Assembly: GCF_016904945.1 (NCBI RefSeq)
Contig: NZ_JADIKF010000039.1
Span: forward strand, 186,001 to 250,000
Length of the DNA stretch: 64,000 bases
DNA from: Dyella mobilis
GTDB lineage: Bacteria; Pseudomonadota; Gammaproteobacteria; Xanthomonadales; Rhodanobacteraceae
Direction of reading: 5' to 3'
Shown here piece by piece: positions 45,158 to 54,283 of this stretch. Below the pieces are notes generated by a model. That model made no database searches and was not told the origin of the DNA. It saw only the letters and a program-made list of their open reading frames with translations. The stretch's first letter is position 1. Every line of letters begins with the position of its first letter. Position numbers and translations under genes: made by a program.

Positions 45158-45930
45158 GCGCGCAAACCGGACGCAGCAATAATGTGGTGATGGATTCGCT
45201 GGCGCAGATCGGCCACTGCGGGCTGTTCCTGCTGCGCATCCTCGCGTCCGTTCCGCGCAGCATGCGTTACGTGCGCGAAACGGTGCGCCAGCTTTGGTTC
45301 GTGGGGGCCATGAGCCTCACCATCATCATGACTTGCGGCTTGTTCGTGGGCATGGTGCTGGGGCTGCAGCTCTATCACGTGCTGGCCATCTTCGGCGGCA
45401 CTTCCGCCACCGGATCGGTGGTGGCGCTGGCCATTTACCGCGAGCTGGGGCCGGTGGTGACCGCGCTGCTGTTTGCCGGCCGCGCAGGCACTTCGATCAC
45501 CGCAGAAATCGGCCTGATGCGCGCCACGGACCAGATCGCCGCGATGGAAATGATGGCGGTCGATCCGATCGCCTATGTGGCCGCTCCGCGCTTCCTGGCC
45601 GGCCTGATCGCCATGCCGCTGCTGTGTTGCGTGTTCTGCGCCATGGGCGTTTTCGGCGGTCATCTGGTGGGCGTGTCCTGGCTGGGCATCGATAACGGCA
45701 CCTTCTGGTCGAACATGACCGCCACCGTGGACGTGTGGCAGGACATCGTCAGCGGTGTGGTGTGGAAGAGCGCCGCCTTCGGTGCGGTGATTGCGCTGAT
45801 TGCCGTGTTCCAGGGCTATACCACGCCCCCCACCAGCGAAGGCGTGGCGTATGCCACCACGCGTACCGTCGTGGCCTCGTCGATCGCGATTCTCGCGTTG
45901 GACTTCGTGCTCACCGCCTTCCTGATGTGA
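45154..45930 (+). CDS. mlaE: Phospholipid ABC transporter permease MlaE
   Basis: MlaE is the membrane permease of the Mla complex. The 258-residue product has five to six hydrophobic segments and the family motifs LYHVLAIFGG, RELGPVVTALLFAGRAG, TAEIGLMRATDQIAAMEMM, and a C-terminal FQGYTTPPTSEGVAYATTR. Its ATG overlaps the mlaF stop (ATGA), so translation is coupled. mlaD follows after 37 bases. Confidence 0.95.
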   Translation: MSAQTGRSNNVVMDSLAQIGHCGLFLLRILASVPRSMRYVRETVRQLWFVGAMSLTIIMTCGLFVGMVLGLQLYHVLAIFGGTSATGSVVALAIYRELGPVVTALLFAGRAGTSITAEIGLMRATDQIAAMEMMAVDPIAYVAAPRFLAGLIAMPLLCCVFCAMGVFGGHLVGVSWLGIDNGTFWSNMTATVDVWQDIVSGVVWKSAAFGAVIALIAVFQGYTTPPTSEGVAYATTRTVVASSIAILALDFVLTAFLM

Positions 45931-45967
45931 CCATCATGACTATTTGCTTCTTTTTGAGGACTTTGCC

Positions 45968-46840
45968 GTGAGCCAGAGAAAATCCTATGCCGTCGGCACC
46001 GGCATGTTCATCGTGCTCGGATTTGCCGCGCTGGCTTATCTGGCCACGCAGACCAGTTCGATCGCCAACAGCCACCAGGGCGCCAGCTATGCCGTGCAGA
46101 CCCAGTTCGCCAATGTCGGGCAGCTGAAGGAGCGCGCGCCGGTCAAGGTGGCGGGCGTGCGCGTGGGGCAGGTGCAGTCGATTTCGCTGGAGCCGGGCAA
46201 GGACGTCGCCGACGTGACCTTGTCCATCGAAAAGAAATACGGCCAGATCCCCACTGACTCGGTAGCGACGATCTACACCAGCGGATTGCTGGGCGACCAG
46301 TATGTGGGCGTGCAGTTCGGCAGCGCAAAAACCTTCGTCAGCGATGGCGGTCACCTTGGCCTGACCCGCTCGGCGACGTCGCTGGAAGACATGCTCAGCA
46401 AGTTCGTGGGTGCGGGCGGGGCTGCCGATGCGATCGGCGGCACGTTCTCGGTCAAGGCCGACTTCACCAACGTGGGGGCGCTCTCGGTGGGCGCGCCGGT
46501 GAAGATGTCCGGCGTGGCCATCGGCAGCGTGGCCTCGATCAAGGCCGATCCGACCAAGCTCGACGCCGAGGTGACCCTGGCCATCGATAAAAAGTTCAGC
46601 CAGATCCCGGACGATTCGTCGGCCGCCATATTCACCAGTGGTTTGATTGGCAGCCAGTATGTTGCGATCCAACCCGGTGGCTCGCCGAATTCCCTCAAGG
46701 ATGGTGACCAGCTCGTGCTGACGCAGTCGTCTATGCAGCTGGAAGACCTGATCGGCAAGTTCCTGGTGAATGGTTCGTCCAGTGGCGCCAACAACGCCGG
46801 TGGCAACGGTTCGTCCAATACCCCTGCCGGCAAGCATTGA
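45968..46840 (+). CDS. mlaD: MlaD substrate-binding subunit with two tandem MCE domains
   Basis: MlaD is anchored by one N-terminal helix (YAVGTGMFIVLGFAALAYL) and forms a hexameric MCE ring that passes lipid between MlaC and MlaE. GTG 45968 has GAGGA seven bases upstream. E. coli MlaD has ~183 residues and one MCE domain; this product has 290 and two. Repeat 1 spans about 43–147 (FANVGQLKERAPVKVAGVRV, TSGLLGDQYVGVQ, SLEDMLSKF). Repeat 2 spans about 162–266 (FTNVGALSVGAPVKMSGVAI, TSGLIGSQYVAIQ, QLEDLIGKF). The near-identical order and high similarity show an internal duplication. A low-complexity Ser/Asn/Gly tail follows. Confidence 0.93.
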   Translation: MSQRKSYAVGTGMFIVLGFAALAYLATQTSSIANSHQGASYAVQTQFANVGQLKERAPVKVAGVRVGQVQSISLEPGKDVADVTLSIEKKYGQIPTDSVATIYTSGLLGDQYVGVQFGSAKTFVSDGGHLGLTRSATSLEDMLSKFVGAGGAADAIGGTFSVKADFTNVGALSVGAPVKMSGVAIGSVASIKADPTKLDAEVTLAIDKKFSQIPDDSSAAIFTSGLIGSQYVAIQPGGSPNSLKDGDQLVLTQSSMQLEDLIGKFLVNGSSSGANNAGGNGSSNTPAGKH

Positions 46841-46863
46841 GCCGGCCTTACTAGGAGTCATCC

Positions 46864-47547
46864 ATGTTGCGTCACCTGGCTATTGCCACCGCCATCGCCC
46901 TGGGCAGCATCGTGATCGCCGCTCCCGCCTTCGCGCAGGATGCATCGAGCGCACAAGCATCCAACGCAGCGACACCCGAAGCGGTGGTGCAGGACATCGT
47001 CAACAACCTCAACACCCAGATTGCCGACCACAAGGCCGAGCTGCAGAACAACAAGCAGAAGCTGGTCGGGGTGATCAACCAGATTTTCCTGCCGCATTTC
47101 GATACCGATTGGGCATCGATCCTGGTGTTGGGCATGCATGCCCGCGAGGCGACGCCGGAGCAGCGCGCGCGCTTTGCCAAGGCGTTCTACAGCTCGCTGA
47201 CCAGCCGTTACGCGGAAGGGTTACTGAGCTACTCCAAGGGTTCGGTGAAGGTGTTGCCGTTCCAGGGCGAGCTCAACGACAAGTACACCGTGGTGAAGAC
47301 CCAGGTCGAAACCGACGACAAGAAGCAGATCGCCGTGAACTACGTGTTCCACAAGACCGCCGACGGTCAGTGGAAGGCGTATGACGTGATCATCGAAGGT
47401 ATTTCCTACATCACCAACTATCGCAACCAGGTTGATGCCCAGATCAAGAAGGAAGGCCTCGACAAGCTGATCCAGGATCTGGAATCCGGTGGCGACAAGG
47501 TGTTGCAGCAGATGGACAAGGACAACAAGGGCAATGGCGCCAAGTAA
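46864..47547 (+). CDS. mlaC: Periplasmic phospholipid-binding protein MlaC
   Basis: MlaC ferries phospholipid between the MlaA–porin complex and MlaFEDB. The 227-residue product has a signal peptide (MLRHLAIATAIALG…, cleavage AFA-Q), then the MlaC fold with FLPHFDTDWASILVLG, ARFAKAFYSSLTSRYAEGLL and GISYITNYRNQVDAQI near the end. AGGAG precedes ATG 46864. The 3' end overlaps mlaB by 14 bases. Confidence 0.95.
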   Translation: MLRHLAIATAIALGSIVIAAPAFAQDASSAQASNAATPEAVVQDIVNNLNTQIADHKAELQNNKQKLVGVINQIFLPHFDTDWASILVLGMHAREATPEQRARFAKAFYSSLTSRYAEGLLSYSKGSVKVLPFQGELNDKYTVVKTQVETDDKKQIAVNYVFHKTADGQWKAYDVIIEGISYITNYRNQVDAQIKKEGLDKLIQDLESGGDKVLQQMDKDNKGNGAK

Positions 47548-47842
47548 ATCTGGCCAGTTTCAGGTCGCATCGAACATACCGGACACGGTCAGCGTGTCCG
47601 GTACCTTGAATTTCGCCACGGCGGCGAGCGCGTTGAAGGCCATGCGCGCGGCATTCGACAAGCACGATCGTCACACGCTGGACCTGTCCGGCGTGGTTAT
47701 CTGCGACAGTGCCGGCCTGGCCTGCATACTGGCGGCGCTGGCGGAAGCCGACCAGTGCGGCCAGCGGGTCGCCGTGCACCACGTCCCGGAAGGCATGCAG
47801 GCGCTGGCGCAGGTTTGCGGCGTGGAGCCGATGCTGCACTAA
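47534..47842 (+). CDS. mlaB: STAS-domain protein MlaB
   Basis: MlaB is the STAS-domain partner that binds MlaF and is needed for transporter assembly and activity. The 102-residue product has the central STAS motif LDLSGVVICDSAGLACILAAL, with the DSAG serine. ATG 47534 lies inside the mlaC 3' end (14-base overlap), so translation is coupled. A bidirectional terminator follows, closing the mlaFEDCB operon. Confidence 0.92.
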   Translation: MAPSKSGQFQVASNIPDTVSVSGTLNFATAASALKAMRAAFDKHDRHTLDLSGVVICDSAGLACILAALAEADQCGQRVAVHHVPEGMQALAQVCGVEPMLH

Positions 47843-47865
47843 GGGAAGGGCTGTTTCGGGACGCA

Positions 47866-47896
47866 TAAAAACGGGGCTTTGAGCCCCGTTTTTTTG
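47866..47896. terminator. Bidirectional intrinsic terminator between mlaB and mlaA
   Basis: ACGGGGCT and AGCCCCGT flank a TTG loop, with AAAA on the left and TTTTTTT on the right, between the convergent mlaB and mlaA stops. Confidence 0.92.
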
Positions 47897-47916
47897 CCTT
47901 CGATGAATCGCCGACC

Positions 47917-48780
47917 TTACTCGTTTCCGGACGGCTTGCTCGAAGGGTTCTGCTTTTGCTTCTGCTCCCACTGCTGTTGTTCTTTCAGCAGTTCGGCGGG
48001 ATCGAAATTCTGGTTGGAGTTGTTGTTGTTCGAACCCTGGCCCTGCTGCAGTTTCAGCATGACGTCTGCGGGCGGGTTGCCGTCGTAGAGCTTGTTGAGA
48101 CGGGTCTGGCGCCACGCATCGCGTACGAACGCATAGGGATCGTAGGCCGACTGCAGGAAGCTGTCGGCATCGAGCAGCTGCGCACGCATCTGGATGAAGT
48201 ACACCGCCTCGGGGATGTAGTACTGGCCCCAATGGAACTGGTGATTGCGCTCGAAGTAGCTGATGGGATCGAACAGGTAGCCGTCAACCGGGTACTGCCA
48301 GACGTCGCGGAAGGTGGACGGCCCCAGCAGGGGGATCATCAGGTAATCGCCTTCAGGCACGCCCCAACGGGCCAGGGTGATGCCGAAGTCGGTTTCCTTC
48401 AGCGGGATCTTCATCTTGGTGGCCGGGTCGAAGAAGCCCGCCAGGCCCACCGTCATGTTGATCATGAAGCGGCCCGTATCGGTGATGGCATCGCTCGGGC
48501 GGGCCTGCAGCATGCTGTTGGCGATGCTGATCGGCAGCTTGATATTGGTGAAGAAGTTGCTGACGCCGGTCTGCACCGGCTTAGGGGTGACCTTGGTGTA
48601 GCCCACGGCCACCGGACGTAGTACGTGCTTGTCCAGCGCCATGTTGAAGGCGTAGCTCTTGCGGTTGAACTTCTCCAGCGGGTCGTCCGTGCGCGGCGGC
48701 GCGATGGCGCAACCGACCAGCAGGGTGACGGCGGCAAGCGGGAGGACGCGGCTCAAAATACGACGAGGCAGGGAGGGCAT
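47917..48780 (-). CDS. mlaA: Outer-membrane lipoprotein MlaA (VacJ)
   Basis: MlaA sits in the outer membrane with a porin and removes mislocalised phospholipid from the outer leaflet. ATG 48780 gives 287 residues: signal PRRILSRVLPLAAVTLLVGC with the lipobox Cys, then DPLEKFNRKSYAFNMALD, LPISIANSMLQARPSDA, FDPATKMKIP and GDYLMIPLLGPSTFRD. The C-terminal ~50 residues are Asn/Gln/Lys-rich low-complexity sequence, longer than in E. coli MlaA. An open frame upstream to 48963 is unsupported. It converges on the mla operon, so the whole system is in one locus as two transcripts. Confidence 0.94.
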   Translation of the reverse strand: MPSLPRRILSRVLPLAAVTLLVGCAIAPPRTDDPLEKFNRKSYAFNMALDKHVLRPVAVGYTKVTPKPVQTGVSNFFTNIKLPISIANSMLQARPSDAITDTGRFMINMTVGLAGFFDPATKMKIPLKETDFGITLARWGVPEGDYLMIPLLGPSTFRDVWQYPVDGYLFDPISYFERNHQFHWGQYYIPEAVYFIQMRAQLLDADSFLQSAYDPYAFVRDAWRQTRLNKLYDGNPPADVMLKLQQGQGSNNNNSNQNFDPAELLKEQQQWEQKQKQNPSSKPSGNE

Positions 48781-48971
48781 GGGGGGATCCGCTGCAAATT
48801 GGGAGGCTTTCTTAAAATTGTACTTTCTAGTTTTATATTCTGCACGACTTACGGCGGCGTTTCGAGCTGGCGTACGGCAGCCCGACATGATAAGAGTCAA
48901 TCGCATTGCCAGCCAAGTGGCCGGCCGATAAACTGTAAGGCCGCATAAGTTTTTATTGTTCAAGGATTTCT

Positions 48972-49262
48972 ATGGCCCGCATTACCGTGCAAGACTGCCT
49001 CGAGGTGGTCAACAACCGTTTCGAACTGGTGCTGATGGCGACCAAGCGCGCCCGCCAGTTGGCCAACGGAGCTGAACCGGCGGTCAACCCCGACAACGAC
49101 AAGCCGACGGTGTTGGCACTGCGCGAAATCGCCGACCGCCGCATCGACCAGGCCACTATCGACGAGATCGACCGTGCCGAACGTGAACGCGCCGAACGCG
49201 AAGCGCTGGAGTGGGCTGCGCAGGAAGTGGATGACGATCTCTCCAAGGGCGGAGACGACTGA
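48972..49262 (+). CDS. rpoZ: RNA polymerase omega subunit
   Basis: Omega helps RNA polymerase assembly and forms part of a ppGpp site. The 96-residue product begins [20 protein letters not shown] and contains ATKRARQL and [11 protein letters not shown], all characteristic, with an acidic C-terminal tail. spoT follows after 139 bases, the usual partner gene. Confidence 0.96.
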   Translation: MARITVQDCLEVVNNRFELVLMATKRARQLANGAEPAVNPDNDKPTVLALREIADRRIDQATIDEIDRAERERAEREALEWAAQEVDDDLSKGGDD

Positions 49263-49401
49263 TGGAAGGCGGCGGCTGTCGACCCAGTCGTCACGCCGGC
49301 CATGCCGGGCAAGCAGGTTGCGTCCCGCATTCTGTTTGCCATGATCCAGACAGTTACCTTTTAGACAGCGAGGCGAGCGCCTGAACGGGCGTCGTGAATC
49401 C

Positions 49402-51564
49402 ATGACGGCGGCCACGCATCCCGCTTCGGAGGATACGTCCGTATTGCCGCCCTATGTGCTGGCGCTGAAAGAGCGCATCGCCTACCTGCCTGAGCAGCAC
49501 GTCGCGCGCGTGGTGCGCGCCTATGAAGTAGGCGCAGTCGCGCACGAAGGTCAGACGCGCAAGAGCGGTGAGCCGTACATCACCCATCCCATCGCCGTGG
49601 CCGGCATCCTGGCCGAGATGGGCATGGATGCCGAGACCATCATCGCGGCGATCCTGCACGACACGCTGGAAGACACCTCGTTGAGCCGTGCCGCGCTGGC
49701 CGGCGAGTTCGGCGAAACCGTGGCCGAACTGGTCGACGGCGTCACCAAGCTGGACAAGATGCGCTTTTCCAGCCGGCAGGAGGCGGATGCGGAAAGCTTC
49801 CGCAAAATGCTGCTGGCGATGGCGCGCGACTTGCGCGTGATCCTGATCAAGCTGGCCGACCGCCTGCACAACATGCGTACGCTGGGTGCGAAGGAATCCG
49901 ACTCGCGCCGGCGCATCGCGCGCGAAACGCTGGAAATCTACGCGCCCATCGCCCAGCGCCTGGGCATGAACAAGATCAAGGCCGAGCTGCAGGATCTCGG
50001 CTTCCACGCACTTTATCCGGACCGCTACCGGGTGATCAGCGAACGCATTCGCGCTGCCCTGGGCAATCGCCGCGAAGCCATGGGGCGCATCGAAGGCGCC
50101 TTGTCCGCGCGCCTGATCGACGAGCATATTCCGGTGCGCGTGGTGGGGCGGATCAAGTCGCCGTGGAGCATCTATTCGAAAATGCGCAGCGAGCACAAAA
50201 GCTTTGCGCAGCTGATGGATGTGTACGGTTTTCGCGTGGTCACCGACAGTGCGATGAGCTGCTACGTGGCGCTCGGCGTGGTGCATGCGCTGTATAAGCC
50301 GGTGGATCGCCGTTTCAAGGATTTCATCGCCATTCCCAAGGCCAACGGCTATCAGTCGCTGCACACCGTGCTGCTGGGGCCGTTCGGGGCGCCGATCGAG
50401 GTGCAGATTCGCACCGAAGAAATGGATTCGGTAGCCGAGCGCGGCGTGGCGGCGCACTGGGCGTACAAGACGGAAAGTGGACCGGCCAACAGTGCGCAGG
50501 CTCGTGCGCGCGAATGGCTTGCCGCGCTCGCCGACAGCCAGGCGAATACGCCGGAGGCGGCGGAATTCATCGAGAACGTGAAGATCGACCTGTTCCCGGA
50601 TGAAACCTACCTCTTCACGCCGCGCGGCGACATTCTGTCCCTGCCTCGCAATGCCACGGCGCTGGACTTTGCTTACGCCGTACATACCGATGTGGGCGAT
50701 CACGCGGTGGCGGCGCGCGTCGACAAAAAGCTGCTGCCTCTGCGCACGCGGCTGGAGTCGGGCCAACTGGTCGAAATCATCACGGCGCCGTCGGCGGTTC
50801 CCAATCCGGCCTGGCTGGAATTCGTGGTCACCGGCAAGGCGCGCACCGCCATTCGCCAATACCTCAAGCACCTGCAGCACGAGGACGCGGTCGATTTCGG
50901 GCATCGCATGCTCGATCGCGCACTCGACGTGCTAGGCACCAGCCTGGATTCGATCCAGCCCGAAGCGCTGGAAAAATTCCTGCACAAATCCAAATTCAAG
51001 CGCCTGGAAGAACTGCTCTCGGATATCGCCCTGGGCAACCGGATGCCCGACCAGGTGGCCAGCCAGCTGGTTGCTTCGCGCGGTGCCACGGCGCGTGGCG
51101 CGCCGATCACCCACGTCGCGGAAAAAATTCGCATCACCGGTGCCGAGCGCGGCGTGCTGAGTTTCGCCAATTGCTGCCATCCGCTGCCTGGCGACGACAT
51201 CATCGGCTATCTCTCGCCCGGCAAGGGCATCGTTGTGCATCGCACCGAATGCCCCAACGTGGTCGAGCTGCGCAAGTTCTCCGAGCGCTGCGTGCAGATC
51301 GAATGGGACCGCGACGTGCAGGGCGATTACCGCGCCGAGCTGCGCATCGAAGTCATCAATCGCCCCGGTGTGCTGGCGACGGTGGCGGCGGCCATCGCGG
51401 CTGCCGATTCCAATATCGAAAACGTGGAATACGTCGAGCGCGACATGGCGGCGGCCACGCTGCTGTTCACCATCGAGGTGAAGAATCGCAAGCACCTGGC
51501 CGAAGTGATCCGGCGTGTGCGGCGGACCGGTGTGGTTAGCGGCGCCTATCGGTATCCCTTGTAA
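49402..51564 (+). CDS. spoT: Bifunctional (p)ppGpp synthetase/hydrolase SpoT
   Basis: SpoT degrades and makes (p)ppGpp, controlling the stringent response. The 720-residue product has an intact HD hydrolase domain (YITHPIAVAGILAEMGMD, AILHDTLEDT, LIKLADRLHNMRTL). The synthetase domain follows (DVYGFRVV, RRFKDFIAIPKANGYQSLH: the RFKD form found in bifunctional enzymes). Next are a TGS domain (FTPRGDILSLPRNATALDFA), a zinc-finger/CC region (FANCCHPLPGDDIIGYL) and a C-terminal ACT domain (INRPGVLATVAAAIAAAD). ATG 49402 starts the gene. Lies in rpoZ–spoT–ridA–recG. Confidence 0.96.
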   Translation: MTAATHPASEDTSVLPPYVLALKERIAYLPEQHVARVVRAYEVGAVAHEGQTRKSGEPYITHPIAVAGILAEMGMDAETIIAAILHDTLEDTSLSRAALAGEFGETVAELVDGVTKLDKMRFSSRQEADAESFRKMLLAMARDLRVILIKLADRLHNMRTLGAKESDSRRRIARETLEIYAPIAQRLGMNKIKAELQDLGFHALYPDRYRVISERIRAALGNRREAMGRIEGALSARLIDEHIPVRVVGRIKSPWSIYSKMRSEHKSFAQLMDVYGFRVVTDSAMSCYVALGVVHALYKPVDRRFKDFIAIPKANGYQSLHTVLLGPFGAPIEVQIRTEEMDSVAERGVAAHWAYKTESGPANSAQARAREWLAALADSQANTPEAAEFIENVKIDLFPDETYLFTPRGDILSLPRNATALDFAYAVHTDVGDHAVAARVDKKLLPLRTRLESGQLVEIITAPSAVPNPAWLEFVVTGKARTAIRQYLKHLQHEDAVDFGHRMLDRALDVLGTSLDSIQPEALEKFLHKSKFKRLEELLSDIALGNRMPDQVASQLVASRGATARGAPITHVAEKIRITGAERGVLSFANCCHPLPGDDIIGYLSPGKGIVVHRTECPNVVELRKFSERCVQIEWDRDVQGDYRAELRIEVINRPGVLATVAAAIAAADSNIENVEYVERDMAAATLLFTIEVKNRKHLAEVIRRVRRTGVVSGAYRYPL

Positions 51565-51635
51565 CCGGCGCGGACGGTGCAGGTTTTTTCCGTTCCCCGC
51601 TAAACTCCTGGGCTTAGCCACTACGGATCATCCCC

Positions 51636-52019
51636 ATGTCTCGCGCGATCATCTCCACCGACAAGGCTCCGGCTGCCATTGGCCCTTACTCGCAAGCCGT
51701 GCGTGCCGGCAATACGGTGTATTTTTCCGGGCAAATTCCGCTCGATCCCGCCACCGGGGCCTTGGTCGAGGGCGATATCAGTGCGCAAACGCGCCGCGTG
51801 TTCGACAACCTGGTAGCCGTGGCGCAGGCTGCCGGCGGCTCGCTGGGGCAGATCGTGCGGGTGGGCATCTACGTGACGGACCTGGCGAACTTCGCCGCCG
51901 TCAATGCAGTAATGGGTGAGTACTTCCAGCAACCGTATCCTGCTCGTTCCACCATCGAGGTGTCCGGCTTGCCGAAGGGCGCGCAGGTGGAGGTCGACGC
52001 GGTGATGGTGCTGGACTGA
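51636..52019 (+). CDS. ridA: Reactive intermediate deaminase RidA
   Basis: RidA hydrolyses reactive enamine/imine intermediates made by PLP enzymes such as threonine dehydratase. The 127-residue product has [43 protein letters not shown], and the C-terminal [19 protein letters not shown] with the Arg that holds the substrate carboxylate. It lies between spoT and recG. Confidence 0.95.
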   Translation: MSRAIISTDKAPAAIGPYSQAVRAGNTVYFSGQIPLDPATGALVEGDISAQTRRVFDNLVAVAQAAGGSLGQIVRVGIYVTDLANFAAVNAVMGEYFQQPYPARSTIEVSGLPKGAQVEVDAVMVLD

Positions 52020-52099
52020 TCGATCAGCGCGTTGATAACCGACAACGTTCGTCGGCAATCACGCTGCCGACGTGACGCCGCTCGGTTAGTCTTGCATCG

Positions 52100-54214
52100 A
52101 TGGCCGTTTCCCGCACCGAAGCGTCGACTGAATCCGCTGCCGATCCCGGCGGTTTGCCGGTGGGCAGCCTGGGCGGCGTAGGGCCGGCCCTGGTCGATGC
52201 CTTGGCGCGCCTCGGGCTGCATTGCGTGCAGGACCTGTGGTTCCATTTGCCGTTGCGCTATGAGGACCGCACGCATCTCATGCCTTTGGGCGATTTGCGC
52301 CCGGGCATGCGTGCGCAAGTGGTGGGTGTCGTCGAGGCGGTCGAAAAGGGTTTTCGCTATCGCCCGCAGTTGAAGGTGGCGATTGGCGACGGTGTGATGA
52401 ACACCTTGCTGTTGCGCTTCTTCCACTTCAATCGCTCCCAGGCCGAGCAGTTTCGCGTCGGCATCAGGCTGTTGTGCTATGGCGAAGTGCGTCAGGGTGC
52501 GGGCGGTCTGGAAATGGTGCATCCGCAGTATCGGCGACTGGATGAAGGTGCCGAGGTGACCCTCGACGAATGCCTGACGCCGGTTTATCCGACCACCGAG
52601 GGGCTGGGACAGAAGCGGTTGGCCGGCGTCGTGGCAAAGGCGTTGCAACGACTGCCGGCGGAAGCGGAGCTGGAGTTGATTCCGCCGTCGCTGTGCGCCG
52701 AATGCGGGTTGACCTCGCTGCGCGAAGCGTTGCTTTACGTCCATCGCCCGCCGCCGGATGCTCACGTGGATCAGCTCTCGCAAGGGCGGCATCCCGCGCA
52801 GCAGCGCCTGGCCTTCGAAGAGCTGCTTACCCAGCACATGAGCCTGAAACGATTGCGCGCGGCCGTGCGCGAACGCCGAGCGCCGGCGTTCGGTGGCCGG
52901 GGCAGGCTGCGCAAACGCTGGCTGGATGCGCTGCCGTTCAAGCTCACTGCGGCGCAGCAGCGCGTGAGCAAGGAAGTGGCGGTCGATACCTCCCAGCCGC
53001 GACCCATGCTGCGCCTGGTGCAAGGCGACGTGGGATCGGGCAAGACGGCGGTGGCTTGTGCGGCGGCATTGTCGGCCGTCGAGGCGGGTTACCAGGTCGC
53101 CTTGATGGCCCCCACGGAATTGCTGGCCGAACAGCATCTGCGCAATTTCCGCCACTGGCTGGAGCCGATGGATATCGCGGTGGAATGGCTCGCCGGCAAG
53201 CAGCAGGGCAAGGCGCGCAAGCAGGCGATGCAGCGGGTTGCCGACGGAGCATCGATCGTCATCGGCACGCACGCCTTGATGCAGGAAGGGGTCGAGTTTG
53301 CGCGCCTTGGCCTGGTGATCGTTGACGAGCAGCATCGCTTCGGTGTCCAGCAGCGCCTTGCGTTGCGCGACAAAGGGCTGGAGGGCGAGCTGGTGCCGCA
53401 TCAGCTGGTGCTCACTGCGACGCCGATTCCGCGCACGCTGGCGATGAGCGCTTATGCCGATCTGGATATTTCCGCGATCGATGAGCTGCCGCCGGGACGC
53501 ACTCCCGTGCAGACCATTGCGATTTCCAACGCGCGTCGCGAAGAGGTTGTCGAGCGCATTCACGTCGCCTGCATGGAAGGGCGACAGGCCTATTGGGTCT
53601 GCACCCTGATCGAGGAAAGCGAGCAGTTGCGCGCACAGGCCGCCGAGGCGGCGCATGCGGAGCTGACGCACGCGTTGACCGATTGCAAAGTCGGCCTGAT
53701 CCACGGGCGCATGAAGCCCAAGGAAAAGCAGGCGATCATGGATGCTTTCAAGCTCGGCGAGTTGTCGGTGCTGGTGGCCACTACGGTGATCGAAGTGGGC
53801 GTGGACGTGCCCAACGCCAGCCTGATGGTCATTGAAAACAGCGAGCGCCTTGGCCTGGCTCAATTGCATCAATTGCGAGGGCGCGTCGGGCGCGGCGCGG
53901 TGGCGTCCAATTGTGTGCTGCTCTATCAGCCTCCTTTGGGGCAGCTGGCGCGCGAGCGCCTGCAAGTGATGCGTGAAACCAACGACGGCTTTCGCATCGC
54001 CGAAAAAGATCTGGAGTTGCGCGGTCCCGGCGAAGTGCTGGGTACGCGGCAGACCGGGCAACTCAGCTTCCGCATGGCCGATCTTGCGCGCGATGCGCAT
54101 TTGCTCCCGGCGGTTCAGCGCGTCGGCGAACAGATGCTGGCGCATCATTCCGAACGAGCAGGGCGTCTGATTGAGCGTTGGATCGGCGGCGCTGCTCGGT
54201 ACGTCAACGCTTGA
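52100..54214 (+). CDS. recG: ATP-dependent DNA helicase RecG
   Basis: RecG remodels stalled forks and branched DNA. The 704-residue product has the N-terminal wedge domain (GVGPALVDALARLGLHCVQD, LPLRYEDRT), Walker A LVQGDVGSGKTAVA, the DEQH box VIVDEQHRFGVQQR, ALTATPIPRTLAMS-like VLTATPIPRTLAMS, the helicase C motif VLVATTVIEVGVDVPNAS, and QLHQLRGRVGRG. ATG 52100 starts it; the ridA stop is 80 bases upstream. It is the last gene of the rpoZ–spoT–ridA–recG group. Confidence 0.96.
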   Translation: MAVSRTEASTESAADPGGLPVGSLGGVGPALVDALARLGLHCVQDLWFHLPLRYEDRTHLMPLGDLRPGMRAQVVGVVEAVEKGFRYRPQLKVAIGDGVMNTLLLRFFHFNRSQAEQFRVGIRLLCYGEVRQGAGGLEMVHPQYRRLDEGAEVTLDECLTPVYPTTEGLGQKRLAGVVAKALQRLPAEAELELIPPSLCAECGLTSLREALLYVHRPPPDAHVDQLSQGRHPAQQRLAFEELLTQHMSLKRLRAAVRERRAPAFGGRGRLRKRWLDALPFKLTAAQQRVSKEVAVDTSQPRPMLRLVQGDVGSGKTAVACAAALSAVEAGYQVALMAPTELLAEQHLRNFRHWLEPMDIAVEWLAGKQQGKARKQAMQRVADGASIVIGTHALMQEGVEFARLGLVIVDEQHRFGVQQRLALRDKGLEGELVPHQLVLTATPIPRTLAMSAYADLDISAIDELPPGRTPVQTIAISNARREEVVERIHVACMEGRQAYWVCTLIEESEQLRAQAAEAAHAELTHALTDCKVGLIHGRMKPKEKQAIMDAFKLGELSVLVATTVIEVGVDVPNASLMVIENSERLGLAQLHQLRGRVGRGAVASNCVLLYQPPLGQLARERLQVMRETNDGFRIAEKDLELRGPGEVLGTRQTGQLSFRMADLARDAHLLPAVQRVGEQMLAHHSERAGRLIERWIGGAARYVNA

Positions 54215-54283
54215 GCGCGGATAGCATGCTTGTTCGCCTTTGCTTGGCCGCAATAAGCTAGCCCGCCCACGCAAGGAATTCCC

